A stretch of DNA of 64,000 nt, taken from Aeromonas sp. RU39B (GTDB lineage Bacteria > Pseudomonadota > Gammaproteobacteria > Enterobacterales > Aeromonadaceae). The notes beneath the pieces were generated by a model. It did no database searches and was not told the DNA's origin. It worked only from the letters and a program-made list of their open reading frames with translations. Where the stretch lies: contig NZ_FTMJ01000002.1 in NCBI RefSeq assembly GCF_900156095.1, forward strand, positions 62,001 through 126,000, given 5' to 3'. Shown here piece after piece: positions 49,501 through 57,885 of the stretch. Every line of letters begins with the position of its first letter. Position 1 is the first letter of the stretch. Both the position numbers and the translations under genes were made by a program.

Positions 49501-52500
49501 AGGAAGACACCCTGCTCGATCTGGGCAGCAAGATCGCCCTTGTTCATCTGGATGACAAACTCGATGGCTCCGAGCAGATGTTTGTCCGCATCAGTGGCCT
49601 GCCTGACGGTGCAACTTTGTTGCTGGGCGGTGTAGCGGTGAGTCAGAGCGCCGAAGGCTACTACGAGGTTCCCTACGATCGTATTGGCGATCTCAAACTA
49701 GAACCACCTAAAAACAGCAACGTCGATTTTGACCTCACCATCAAGGGCGTGTTGAAAGACACGACGACCTTGACCGATGTCAATGGTCAGACCCATACCG
49801 TGGTCAATGAGAAAGAGACCGGCTCCCAGACTCTGCATGTGGATCTGGTTGGGGTCGCGGACCAGCCGCACTTTGATGTAAGCAATAGCCATTGGCAAGA
49901 CAATGCCGGTCAGGGTTATGTCACCACAGTGAAAGAAGACAGTGGAGCACAGCTTGATTTCAAGCTTTTGTCGGGAGAGAAGATCGATACCCCTGCCGAT
50001 AACTCCGAAAGCTTGAACATGGTGCTGATGGGCCTGCCAGAGGGCGCCAAGGTGCTTGATAGCACCGGCAAGGCGTTGACGCTCGCTTACGCCGGGCTTG
50101 ATGGCAGTGGCCAGCCGACCTATCAGGTCAATATCTCAAGTCTTGGGAATCTGGTTATCCAGCCACCTCACAATAGCACCAGTGATCTGCACCTGACGGC
50201 CCGGGTTGTGGTGACCGAAAACGATGGCCACCATCAGATCGTTGAGACGCCGTTGCTGGTTAAGGTCGAGCCGCAGATTGATGCTAAGGATTACAACAAC
50301 ACCAGCCACGGCTTGGAAGATGATTACACCGTCCTCAATTGGCAGCCCGATCTGTCGGCTGATGGCAATGAGCATGTTACCCAGCTGCACTTCTCCGGTA
50401 TTGAGTCCGGCTATCACCTCTGGATTAAAGAGGGAAGCAACATCACCGAACTGACTGCAACGTGCGGTGCACTGGATATCTCGGATACCGATCTTGCTCG
50501 GCTGCTCCATGGCGCTCAGTTGCTGGTGACCGCACCGAAGGACAGCGACAAGGACACCCATATCCAAAGTCACGTGACTGTTACTCAGCACGACGTGGAT
50601 TCGAACGTGGTGGCGAGCAAGGAGATAACGGGCTCGCTGCAGGTGGATATTCAAGCCGTGGTGGAGAGTGACACTGTCCTGACGTTGAGTCATCCCGTCC
50701 TCGTGAGCTCATGGGATAAACCTGTGCTGTTGGCCGAAGCAGTCAAGGTCACTGATATGGACCCCAGCAGCAGTGAGCATATCGATTATCTGGTGATTAG
50801 TGGTTTGCCCAGTGGCTTCGTCGTGATCGGTGGGATTAACGATGGTAATGGCAGTTGGACAGTCCCAGCGGCCAATATCGGCAGCTATGCCTTGCAAGCG
50901 CCGATGGGATTTGCACGCCAGACCACCTTTACAGTGACGGCTCATGTGATTGATGACGGTGAAGACGGAGATCGCAGCGCGGCAGCGACCCGAAGCGTGC
51001 AGGTCAATGCGTTGTTTGTGCTACCCATTTCCGGATTGGGGCAGGCGGCCGAGATCACCTTTAATGCCCAACCGGTCAACGGTCATGAAGATCAGTTGCT
51101 GGCACTGGGCTCTGCCCTCAAATCGCAAATTACCATTGGCAGCAGTCACGCGGACAATGACGAAGTCAGTCTCGTGATCAAGGGCTTGCCAGCGGGTGTA
51201 TCAGTTCACGGCATGGTGTTTGATTTCGTTAACAATCAGTATGTTATCAAGACTTCTCCGAGCCTTGATGGGCTGGAGAAGTTAACGGTAAGCCTGCCTG
51301 CCAACTATGCCGGCTCGCTGCCTATCACTGTGGATGTGGTCAACACCGATACCGATAGCGGCCGCAGCCATTTGGTCAGTCACGACATTCGGTTAGATAT
51401 TTCTCCGGTCGTGGATGTAGCGGGGACTAATAGTCATCCCACTCTCGAGGTCGCGGTCACCAATAATCAGGAAGGTCAGCAGGCTAGCCTTAATCTGGCT
51501 GTCAAACTGGCAGATCTGACTCCCTCGCCAGACAAGGGGGGAGCGGAGCAGGTTGAGAAGGTCACGGTGACGGTCGATGCGCGTTATGGCTACTTTATCG
51601 ATGACAATGGCCAGCCCACCACAACTCTGGTGGTGGATGATATGTCGGGGTTACAGAGCCTGCCCTTTGTGCCGACCGCGTATTACAGCGGTCAGGTGCC
51701 GCTGCATATCAAGGTGGAGGTGGTCGACACCGCCTTGGTGAACGGTCATCTGGTCAGTGACCGTGGCAGCTGGGAAAGCGATATCGCTATCGATATCACG
51801 CCGGTGAATAATGAGGCCACTTTGACGGTCGTTAATGCAAATGGCCTTGAAGACGGTGCTGTCAGCCTGGCCGGCATGGGGGCCGTGCTGACTGATACCG
51901 ATGGCTCCGAGCAGATTGTGGCGCTGCAGATTAAAGGCGTTCCGGATGGATTTACGCTCTCTGCCCCGGCGGTTAATAACGGCCATGGAGTGTGGCAACT
52001 GCCCGTTGGGACCAATTTCTCCACGCTTTCCCTGATCCCGCCGGCCGATTTCAGCGGCGCGGTGACGCTTGCGCTCAGCGCCTTTACCCTGGATAAGGGG
52101 CTGACGCTGCCGCTTGAAAGAAGCCAATCGTTCACCGTCACCGTCAATCCGGTGGGGGATGCGCTCTTCAGCAATATGGTGACCAGCGCCAATGGCACGG
52201 AAGGCGAGGCTATCTCGCTCACCCTTAATCTGGAAACCCGCGATACGCGAGCAACCGGCAGCGCTGCCAGCCAGGTACATGAATATGGCCCCGAGCAGGT
52301 ACGTGTGACTATTTCTGATGTGCCTGAGGGCGCTGAAGTGCGCCTGCCAGATGGGGTGCCGGGCACGGTGACCCCGCTTGGGAATGGCCAGTGGCAGATC
52401 ACGACCACGGGCGGCGAGCTAAAGAGCGTGCTGCTGGTGACTCATGATGTGAATGGCAAGTTTGCGTTGAGTGTCACGGCGCAGAGTCTTGATAACGGCG

Positions 52501-54113
52501 CGTTGGGTCCAGAGGTACACGGCACCATCACGCTGGATGTGGTTGCCGTTAACGATGCGCCGGTCAATCAGGTGCCGCAGCAGACCTTGTTGGCAGAGGA
52601 AGATCAGCCGTTGGTGATTCACGACCTGCAGGTCAAGGATGTCGACGCTGGCAATGGTGCCATCGAGGTGCATCTTGTCGTCGGTCACGGCACCTTAAAT
52701 GTGGGCGTCACCAGTGGCGTCACTGTCACAGGAAATGGCAGCGGGAGCGTGCTGCTATCTGGTCCGCTCGCAGCCATCAATGCCCTGCTGGCATCCGGGG
52801 TCACTTATCAGGGAAATCCGGATTTTCACGGCGATGATAGCCTGCAGATGGTGACCAACGACAAGGGCAACAGTGGTAGCGGTGGCGCGCTGAGCGATAC
52901 CGACGTGGTAGCCATCGACGTGCAGCCGGTGAACGATGCGCCGGTCAATCAGGTGCCAAGTCACATGACCGTGCAAGAGGACAGTCCCTACTCGTTAAGC
53001 GCTGTGAGAGTGTCAGATGTGGATGCTGATACCCTGACCGTCAGCCTGAGTGTGGAGCATGGCGTGTTGGTACTGGTCGCAGCCAGTGCCACTGTGCAGG
53101 TCACTCAGGCGGCCGACCACCCCGAGCGTATGACACTCGAAGGCCGTGCCGATGAGATTAACGCCCTGCTGGCAAGCGCCATTCACTATCAGCCAACTCC
53201 CGATTATTGGGGCAGTGATCAGCTGACCGTCCACACCTCGGATATGGGGCAAAGCGGCAGTGGCGGCGTATTAACGGCCGATAGCCAAATCCCTATCACG
53301 GTGCGCCCTGAAGCGGATATGCCACATCTGGATGTGGCCAGTCATGGCATTCTGGCACTGGAAGGGGCGCATATTCCAATCGGGATTTCGCTCTCACTGG
53401 CTAATCCCACCCCCGGTGAGCTCTCTCTTTCGCTATCCGGGCTCAATGGCGCGCAGGTTGTCGACGCTGATGGCAATACGGTGGGGTCTGCTGGCAGCGG
53501 CGGAGATTGGCTGCTGCCAGTGGATCATACGCTGGGGCTCGCGCTCGAAGGGGTCAGCGCCGGGGATCATGCTCTTACCCTGACAGCCACCTCCGCGGTG
53601 GATGGCACGACGCAAAGCACCTCGCAGTCGCTCACGCTGCATGTGGAGTCTGGCCACTCACTGGTGGGCAGCATTGATGATGATCACCTGTTTGGCAGCG
53701 ATGGCGATGACATCTTGCAAGGGGGCAAGGGCAATGACGTGCTGCAAGGGGGCGCCGGTCATGACCGGTTTGTCTGGAACTCGGCCGATCAGGGTAGCGA
53801 AGCAGCGCCTGCGCACGACACCATTACCGATTTTAAACTCGGTGAGGATGTGCTCGATATCTCCGACCTACTGCAAGGTAGTAGCGGCAGTGGTAGCGAT
53901 GACCTTTCCCGCATTCTGCATCTGTCGGTGAGCAGTGCCGGCAATGGTCTGAGCAAGGTTGAGCTTGGCATTTCACCGGCGGGTGATGACAAGGTAACCC
54001 AATCCATTACGCTCGAGCGGGTGGATTTGGGCCCATTGTCCGGCAGTAGCCACAGCGAGATTTTGCAGGCGCTTATCGAGCAGCAGGATCTGCAGACACA
54101 CACTACCCCGTGA
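43515..54113 (+). CDS. giant LapA-like type I secreted adhesin
   Basis: A 3,532-residue cell-surface adhesin. Residues 1-100 form a retention module with the TAAG motif (93-96) found at sites cut by LapG-type proteases, followed by an Ala/Gly hinge. Ig-like domains at about 175-430 come next, then nine degenerate repeats of T1SS-143 type at about 450-1,715 with the core DGxYSFTLxxxLDHxxxD...DxDGD, about ten repeats of an ED...DGSExxxxxIxGLPxGxxL pattern at about 1,720-3,000, and two cadherin-like repeats (NDAPVNQVP) at about 3,010-3,280. A short RTX run (GSDGDDILQGG, GKGNDVLQGG) from 3,386 precedes a type I secretion signal. ATG 43515 has GGAG upstream. The secretion system, LapD and LapG are not in the window. 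Confidence 0.93.
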   Translation: MTTLRIAVPTRITALQDPSALIIAANGAQLPASVGMLLEPGMQLQVARPEQVTLQAQSAEPLNVNDASTQAQLDAIQQAILQGNDPTAQFEATAAGAAAAGGGVVGSSAGSAVIVERIGDATLAEAGFDTTHDGGNAVPPQRVAAVDIDAFAAITVDEPQTADNIINATELTALIIRGSVDDVEVGQPVTVTLTDSSGQSVTLTTTVLPGNVWAADFGDLTGRLVDGQITITATTVDGAGNRAVDSASTLLDTVTTISLDLADSSDSGASQTDNLTRDTTPLLQGRGEPGASVTLSLAGQVLAVLTVDSDGNWQFTLPAGLPDGQHDFQVEAVDIAGNRATQTLSITVDTQASVDLDDLDTSALFGQTNATLSGTSSQVEAGQTVTIDLIGKSGVLLTTTALVQEDGRWQVTGLDLSSLNDAFEVWASVTDLAGNSATDGAPLIGQSETLTLSESELAQGAVVATGTLNTGAGVDGNLQVVFGADQTSLEQLGLQSHGERLSYSLSSDNHVLTATAGGQTVFTLTLSDDGSYRIEWAQSLDHRSDTLALPFALEYRDNDGDLVKANLSLQWVDSTPVAFTVPATALTEDAFGHSDDVVSASRFVISHNADPILPSSVMFSQQSDTLARLNGLGLSSDGHQLTFEFDGARQLIGFYQDAQGKRVAVLSATLTGSANGLDVDGEMSVHLSAPLDHQRSDVISLNLQVEARDIDGDKTQAAVVITLRDGADPVIGSDPGIALTEGPSQTVDGQVAVTVGSDRLVSLHFEGAQPSLTGLTSQGKATSYEVHDNQLTVKDWQGKTLMTVTIGLDGKYSVALSGAFDQPAAPHRLDLGLQVVGRDADGDHSNVGTLNISIVDGALPQVEAVSLPLVEDSNWQQSQTLNGDLVIKAGSDPLASITFDANQPGLQGFTSGQQVVTIAVADHRIEGRTSDGTLVFELTLGNDGKYSFTLHQALDQGSADSLLKAGFTLLDSDGDKVSSTITVAVGDGANPTISAVTGTTITEMAQGEVATVSTMSFTVTHGSDALDPASLGFDIATIQSTLTGLTSHGNPITFSLDANGQLVGIAGGQVVLRAELNPVDNNGNWSITAKVTLSGELDHKGSESLNLPLAVTLADKDGDRIGTSLPLIISDGKAPSFIPGIGVTLDEGDLTGSNSLSQTGHFDVQAGSDRVADVVFADGSLQPALTALGQSVKYELFDGDPAISGSQLLKGYVMVDGQRVEVFEVKLIGSLDQAGKNGFDYQVTLYQGIHQGANAVTELPIKVIVNDYDKAGGNNDSTSGTLNIQIGEGEKPTLILTGVTLAEGRFDGANSATDDQQASGKITIKADSDPVTDVRLTLSGQVMDASCKPISHNGEVLTWKAVGTDGHTFQAVTSGGLVVITVSIPTVPASIAAHSSAAIDYQVTVHTNLDHGADDKLNLTLPVKVTDSDGSVTTGNTTAVITDADNPVITSIEGVTVKESDLNGGSGQHGGTSPSGSGEVAIGQVMIGAGSDRVASLQLDVARFNALNSLTSGGKVVTIAADSQPGVYLGKDSAGKLIFKLTLDVSGRYTFDLTGNLDHRVQGKDLLDIQLPLQARDSDGDLSAEVIGHVSVQDDVPVAVDASKTLNEGAKVTGDLLATASEGADDAVVKSVTINGFEHPVAARGNTTISVTDGTGQAIGTLVINAEGNYSFTAKSGIDHSNSTLVQQIGFHLVDGDGDTDDGVLTLTIRDEAGKLTVSSVTGQEDAGATDPGQGIPITMSLDVGDFDRGEHVEQLLFQAPANAQGTFYFNGIALTTITQGGKTWYQVPPTAMVAVANTNDKFELTGVTFVPNHDYSSYNNGGNPLRFPVQLQVGVTEGSKPPVLTGNLDITVQGIADQPLWDGASTHQHYTTSEDSSGIALNVQAGLTDRDGSETLTYQIKWEAGQGTLTLNGQVLTPGTNGLYTVAGSDINKITVVPGKDYSGDIKLSVTPISTEKNPIAQGQGMAQGDKIELVINVNPVADDAKLTLRDIQGKEDTLLDLGSKIALVHLDDKLDGSEQMFVRISGLPDGATLLLGGVAVSQSAEGYYEVPYDRIGDLKLEPPKNSNVDFDLTIKGVLKDTTTLTDVNGQTHTVVNEKETGSQTLHVDLVGVADQPHFDVSNSHWQDNAGQGYVTTVKEDSGAQLDFKLLSGEKIDTPADNSESLNMVLMGLPEGAKVLDSTGKALTLAYAGLDGSGQPTYQVNISSLGNLVIQPPHNSTSDLHLTARVVVTENDGHHQIVETPLLVKVEPQIDAKDYNNTSHGLEDDYTVLNWQPDLSADGNEHVTQLHFSGIESGYHLWIKEGSNITELTATCGALDISDTDLARLLHGAQLLVTAPKDSDKDTHIQSHVTVTQHDVDSNVVASKEITGSLQVDIQAVVESDTVLTLSHPVLVSSWDKPVLLAEAVKVTDMDPSSSEHIDYLVISGLPSGFVVIGGINDGNGSWTVPAANIGSYALQAPMGFARQTTFTVTAHVIDDGEDGDRSAAATRSVQVNALFVLPISGLGQAAEITFNAQPVNGHEDQLLALGSALKSQITIGSSHADNDEVSLVIKGLPAGVSVHGMVFDFVNNQYVIKTSPSLDGLEKLTVSLPANYAGSLPITVDVVNTDTDSGRSHLVSHDIRLDISPVVDVAGTNSHPTLEVAVTNNQEGQQASLNLAVKLADLTPSPDKGGAEQVEKVTVTVDARYGYFIDDNGQPTTTLVVDDMSGLQSLPFVPTAYYSGQVPLHIKVEVVDTALVNGHLVSDRGSWESDIAIDITPVNNEATLTVVNANGLEDGAVSLAGMGAVLTDTDGSEQIVALQIKGVPDGFTLSAPAVNNGHGVWQLPVGTNFSTLSLIPPADFSGAVTLALSAFTLDKGLTLPLERSQSFTVTVNPVGDALFSNMVTSANGTEGEAISLTLNLETRDTRATGSAASQVHEYGPEQVRVTISDVPEGAEVRLPDGVPGTVTPLGNGQWQITTTGGELKSVLLVTHDVNGKFALSVTAQSLDNGALGPEVHGTITLDVVAVNDAPVNQVPQQTLLAEEDQPLVIHDLQVKDVDAGNGAIEVHLVVGHGTLNVGVTSGVTVTGNGSGSVLLSGPLAAINALLASGVTYQGNPDFHGDDSLQMVTNDKGNSGSGGALSDTDVVAIDVQPVNDAPVNQVPSHMTVQEDSPYSLSAVRVSDVDADTLTVSLSVEHGVLVLVAASATVQVTQAADHPERMTLEGRADEINALLASAIHYQPTPDYWGSDQLTVHTSDMGQSGSGGVLTADSQIPITVRPEADMPHLDVASHGILALEGAHIPIGISLSLANPTPGELSLSLSGLNGAQVVDADGNTVGSAGSGGDWLLPVDHTLGLALEGVSAGDHALTLTATSAVDGTTQSTSQSLTLHVESGHSLVGSIDDDHLFGSDGDDILQGGKGNDVLQGGAGHDRFVWNSADQGSEAAPAHDTITDFKLGEDVLDISDLLQGSSGSGSDDLSRILHLSVSSAGNGLSKVELGISPAGDDKVTQSITLERVDLGPLSGSSHSEILQALIEQQDLQTHTTP

Positions 54114-54130
54114 GGCACAGCGAAAGGTAA

Positions 54131-54156
54131 AAAAGAGGGAGGCGCGAGCCTCCCTC
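54131..54156 (-). terminator. terminator downstream of aceA
   Basis: A 9-bp stem GAGGGAGGC / GCCTCCCTC with a 4-base loop lies between the convergent adhesin and aceA genes. On the minus strand it is followed by TTTTTT, so it mainly ends aceA transcripts; it may also stop the adhesin transcript. Confidence 0.88.
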
Positions 54157-54179
54157 AAGGTAACTGAGGCATTGGGCCA

Positions 54180-55493
54180 TCAGTGGAATTGGTCTTCCTC
54201 GGTCGAGCCGGTGAGGGCCGTGACCGATGACTGGCCGCCCTGGATCACGGTGGTGACCTTGTCGAAGTAGCCGGTGCCGACCTCTTGCTGGTGCGCCACG
54301 AAGGTGTAACCCTGCTTGGCGGCCGCAAACTCGGGCTCTTGTACCATTTCGACGTAGTGCTTCATCCCTTCGCCACGGGCGTACTGGTAGGCCAGTTGGT
54401 ACATGTTGAACCACATGTTGTGGATACCGGCCAGGGTAATGAACTGGTACTTGTAGCCCATGTCGGAGAGCTCCTGCTGGAAGCGGGCGATGGTGGCATC
54501 GTCTAAGTTCTTCTTCCAGTTAAAGCTCGGCGAGCAGTTGTAGGCCAGAATGCGATCCGGGAACTTGGCCTTGATGGCTTCGGCAAACTTGCGTGCTTCC
54601 ACCAGATCCGGTTTGGCGGTTTCGCACCATACCATGTCGGCATAGGGGGCGTAGGCCAGACCGCGGGCAATCGCCTGATCAATGCCGGCACGCACCTTGT
54701 AAAAGCCTTCCGAGGTCCGCTCGCCGGTCAGGAAATCGGCATCGTACGGATCACTGTCGGAGGTGAGCAGGTCAGCGGCGTTGGCATCGGTCCGGGCAAT
54801 CACCAGCGTGGTGGTGCCGCACACGTCGGCCGCCAGACGGGCTGCGACCAGTTTTTGCACCGCTTCCTGGGTTGGCACCAGCACCTTGCCGCCCATGTGG
54901 CCGCATTTTTTCACCGAAGCCAGCTGATCTTCAAAGTGCACGCCGGCAGCGCCTGCTTCAATCATTCCTTTCATCAGCTCGAAGGCGTTGAGTACGCCGC
55001 CAAAGCCCGCTTCGGCATCGGCCACGATCGGCAGGAAATAGTCGATAAAGCCCTCGTCGTGCGGGCCGACCTTGCCAGCCCACTGGATCTGGTCGGCTCG
55101 GGCAAACGAGTTGTTAATGCGTGTCACCACGGACGGGACCGAGTTGGACGGATAGAGCGACTGATCCGGGTACATGGTGCCCGCCAAGTTATTGTCAGCC
55201 GCCACCTGCCAGCCAGAGAGGTAAATCGCCTCAATCCCGGCTTTGGCTTGTTGCACCGCCTGACCGGCAGTGAGTGCGCCGAGGCAATTCACATAGCCTT
55301 TCTTGGCGCCGCCGTGGATCAGGTCCCACAGTTTGTCGGCTCCGCGCTGGGCCAGGGTATGTGCCGGCTGGACGGTGCCGCGCAGGTTGACCACGTCCTC
55401 GGCCCGGTAGCCGCGTTTGATCCCCTTCCAGCGGGGGTTTTCAGCCCAGTCCTTCTCGATTGCCTGGATCTGTTGTTCACGGGTCAGAGCCAT
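54180..55493 (-). CDS. aceA: isocitrate lyase
   Basis: Splits isocitrate into succinate and glyoxylate, the first step of the glyoxylate bypass used on acetate and fatty acids. The 437-residue protein (E. coli 434) has the catalytic KKCGHMGGK segment and the [13 protein letters not shown] loop ([13 protein letters not shown]). The ATG at 55493 gives [16 protein letters not shown] and has AGAGGG upstream; the frame is open nine codons further. It follows aceB on the same strand. No aceK follows; the gene ends at a terminator. Confidence 0.97.
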   Translation of the reverse strand: MALTREQQIQAIEKDWAENPRWKGIKRGYRAEDVVNLRGTVQPAHTLAQRGADKLWDLIHGGAKKGYVNCLGALTAGQAVQQAKAGIEAIYLSGWQVAADNNLAGTMYPDQSLYPSNSVPSVVTRINNSFARADQIQWAGKVGPHDEGFIDYFLPIVADAEAGFGGVLNAFELMKGMIEAGAAGVHFEDQLASVKKCGHMGGKVLVPTQEAVQKLVAARLAADVCGTTTLVIARTDANAADLLTSDSDPYDADFLTGERTSEGFYKVRAGIDQAIARGLAYAPYADMVWCETAKPDLVEARKFAEAIKAKFPDRILAYNCSPSFNWKKNLDDATIARFQQELSDMGYKYQFITLAGIHNMWFNMYQLAYQYARGEGMKHYVEMVQEPEFAAAKQGYTFVAHQQEVGTGYFDKVTTVIQGGQSSVTALTGSTEEDQFH

Positions 55494-55565
55494 ATCAGTT
55501 CCCTCTTTCATGGTTTTCACGTTTCCGTTGACTTGTTATGACGGGCCGCTTGCGGCCCGGATCCC

Positions 55566-57173
55566 TTACAGCCGCTCGTAACCGGGCAGCGTGAGAAAAT
55601 CGACCAGCGTGTCGGCACAGGTGATCTCTTCCATCAGCGCCGCGGCTTCGCTAAAGCGGCCGCTCTGCCAGCGGGCATCCCCCAGCTCTTTTTTCACCAC
55701 CTCTTGCTCTTCGCTCAGCATCTGGCGAAACAGAGCCTTGGTGACTGGCTGGCCGTTGGCCAAGGTCTTGCCGTGGCGGATCCACTGCCAGATGGAGGTG
55801 CGCGAGATCTCTGCGGTGGCGGCATCTTCCATCAGGTTGTAGATGGGCACGCAGCCATTGCCACCAATCCAGGCTTCGATGTATTGCAGAGCGATTCGAA
55901 TGTTGGTGCGCATGCCCGCTTCGGTGCGTTCACCTTCGCAGGGTGCTAACAGATCGGCCGCTGTGATCGGGGCATCGTCTTCGCGAAGTACATGAAGTTG
56001 GTTGGTGCTCCCGGCCGGGATCGCTGAGTTAAACACCGTCATGGCGGTATCTGCCAAGCCGGGGTGGGCGACCCAGGTGCCGTCGTGGCCGTTGCGCGCT
56101 TCACGCTCTTTGTCGGCGCGCACCTTGGCAAACACCTCTTCGTTGACCGACGGATCCTTGGTCGGGATAAACGCCGCCATGCCACCCATTGCCATGGCAC
56201 CGCGCTTGTGACAGGTCTTGATCAGCAGGCGCGAATAGGCAGAGAGAAACGGCTTATCCATGGTCACACTCTGGCGATCGGGCAGAACCCGATCCGGGTG
56301 ATTCTTCAAGGTCTTGATATAGCTGAAGATGTAATCCCAGCGGCCGCAGTTGAGGGCCACGATGTGATCCTTCATCTGATACAGCAGCTCATCCATCTCA
56401 AATACCGCCGGCAGGGTTTCAATCAATACGGTGGCCTTGATGGTGCCGCGGGCCAGGTTGAAGCGGTCTTCGGTCCAGGCGAAGACTTCGCTCCACCAGC
56501 GCCCTTCCAGATGGCTCTGCAGTTTGGGCAGGTAGAAATAGGGGCCCGAGCCCTTGGCCAGCAGCGCCTTGTGGTTGTGCAGGAAATAGAGCGCGAAGTC
56601 GAGCAAGCCACCCGGGATCGGCTTGCCATCATAGGTGACATGTTTTTCGGGCAGGTGCAGGCCGCGCACCCGGCAGATCAGCACCGCCGGATTGGCTTTA
56701 AGCTGGTAGCGCTTGCCTTCCGGGCTGGTGAAATCGATGGTGCCATTGACCGCATCGCGCAAGTTGAGCTGGCCTTCCATCACCTTGTCCCAGGCTGGCG
56801 CCAGCGAATCTTCGAAGTCGGCCATGAATACCTTCACGTTGGCATTCAGGGCGTTGATGATCATCTTGCGATCGACCGGACCGGTGATCTCCACCCGGCG
56901 GTCCTGCAGGTCACTCGGAATGCCACGAATGGTCCAGTTGGCTTGGCGAATATGGGCCGTTTCCGGCAGAAAATCGGGCAACTCGCCACCGTCGATGCGT
57001 GCTTGGCGGGCTGCGCGTTGTCCGAGCAGCTCATCACGCTGCGGTGCGAAGCGCTCTACCAGTTCGGTCACCAGCTGCACGGCCTCGGGGGTGAGGATGT
57101 CGGAATATTCGGGGCGCATCTGACCTGTGATGGTCAGGCGGCTGCTGCAGTGGGTCTGGGCCGGTGCCGACAT
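55566..57173 (-). CDS. aceB: malate synthase A
   Basis: Condenses glyoxylate with acetyl-CoA to malate. The 535-residue protein (E. coli 533) has the family segments VKVFMADFEDSLAP, PHxxGLNCGRWDYIFSYIK-type VALNCGRWDYIFSYIKT, the CHKRGAMAMGGMAAFIP loop and an LPGYERL end. AAGGAG lies just upstream of the ATG at 57173. aceB and aceA are 72 bases apart and form the glyoxylate operon, which complements fadD in this window. Confidence 0.97.
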   Translation of the reverse strand: MSAPAQTHCSSRLTITGQMRPEYSDILTPEAVQLVTELVERFAPQRDELLGQRAARQARIDGGELPDFLPETAHIRQANWTIRGIPSDLQDRRVEITGPVDRKMIINALNANVKVFMADFEDSLAPAWDKVMEGQLNLRDAVNGTIDFTSPEGKRYQLKANPAVLICRVRGLHLPEKHVTYDGKPIPGGLLDFALYFLHNHKALLAKGSGPYFYLPKLQSHLEGRWWSEVFAWTEDRFNLARGTIKATVLIETLPAVFEMDELLYQMKDHIVALNCGRWDYIFSYIKTLKNHPDRVLPDRQSVTMDKPFLSAYSRLLIKTCHKRGAMAMGGMAAFIPTKDPSVNEEVFAKVRADKEREARNGHDGTWVAHPGLADTAMTVFNSAIPAGSTNQLHVLREDDAPITAADLLAPCEGERTEAGMRTNIRIALQYIEAWIGGNGCVPIYNLMEDAATAEISRTSIWQWIRHGKTLANGQPVTKALFRQMLSEEQEVVKKELGDARWQSGRFSEAAALMEEITCADTLVDFLTLPGYERL

Positions 57174-57841
57174 GGAAAGCTCCTTGAAATTGTCATTTTG
57201 AACAAATCAACAACGTTATTTTCTAATCCCTGTTCCAATCGAGTTACACGACGAGGTGCGCTCATCGCTATCTACGGTGCGAAAAATCAGTTACATCGTC
57301 AATACATTTTTTTAAACACTCGTTTTCATGGTGTTTTCAAGATGCTGATTTTAAAGGTTTATCTGTTTTTGATGTTTTTCTTTAAATAGTGGGAAATGCT
57401 TTAAAGCCAGTGAAGCCTGTCAGGGTGAGGTCCCTTGGGTGGGTAAAGGGTGGTGTGTAAGTAGTTACGTTATTTAATTACCGAAATAGGGCGGTGCAAA
57501 AACGAATCCCGACCTCACTCCAAGCTTGTGTGATGCGTGAGATTTGAACGATAGCTAAGGGGTTATTGTCGTGATAACACCTTGAAAAACTTCACTAAGT
57601 AAAAGGTGTTTAAAACTGGATGGCGAGAAAAAGAAGCTTCATTTGGTGCATGCAAAGACCAGAAAACCTGAAGGGGAATAACGTAGGTTTGTGTCAGAAT
57701 GGAGCCAACAGCTCACAGGGAGGATTGCACTCTAGTTAGTTATTTATGCTGGTTTTTTGTTATTTTAAAAAATTAGATCTTTTTTTGGGTTTTGACCGGT
57801 GTTGTTACTGGCAATTTAACAAGAGTGCAGCACTAGAAATG
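57174..57841. other. long AT-rich region upstream of aceB
   Basis: About 670 bases with no convincing gene, divergently spaced from suhB by a terminator. The stretch is AT-rich, contains an imperfect symmetric element GGTTATTGTCGTGATAACACC near 57561-57581 and is probably the control region of the glyoxylate operon. I could not identify IclR, FadR or CRP operators with confidence. Confidence 0.4.
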
Positions 57842-57865
57842 AAAAAAGCCTCCCGAAGGAGGCTT
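57842..57865 (-). terminator. terminator after suhB
   Basis: An 8-bp stem AAGCCTCC / GGAGGCTT with loop CGAA reads into TTTTTTC on the minus strand, 20 bases past the suhB stop. Confidence 0.9.
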
Positions 57866-57885
57866 CTCAAACAGGCTCACGCAGC

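Noticed and set aside
43515..54113. CRISPR-like or satellite repeats in the long gene
   Set aside because: The repeats are protein-level, degenerate in DNA and lie in one open frame without regular spacers.
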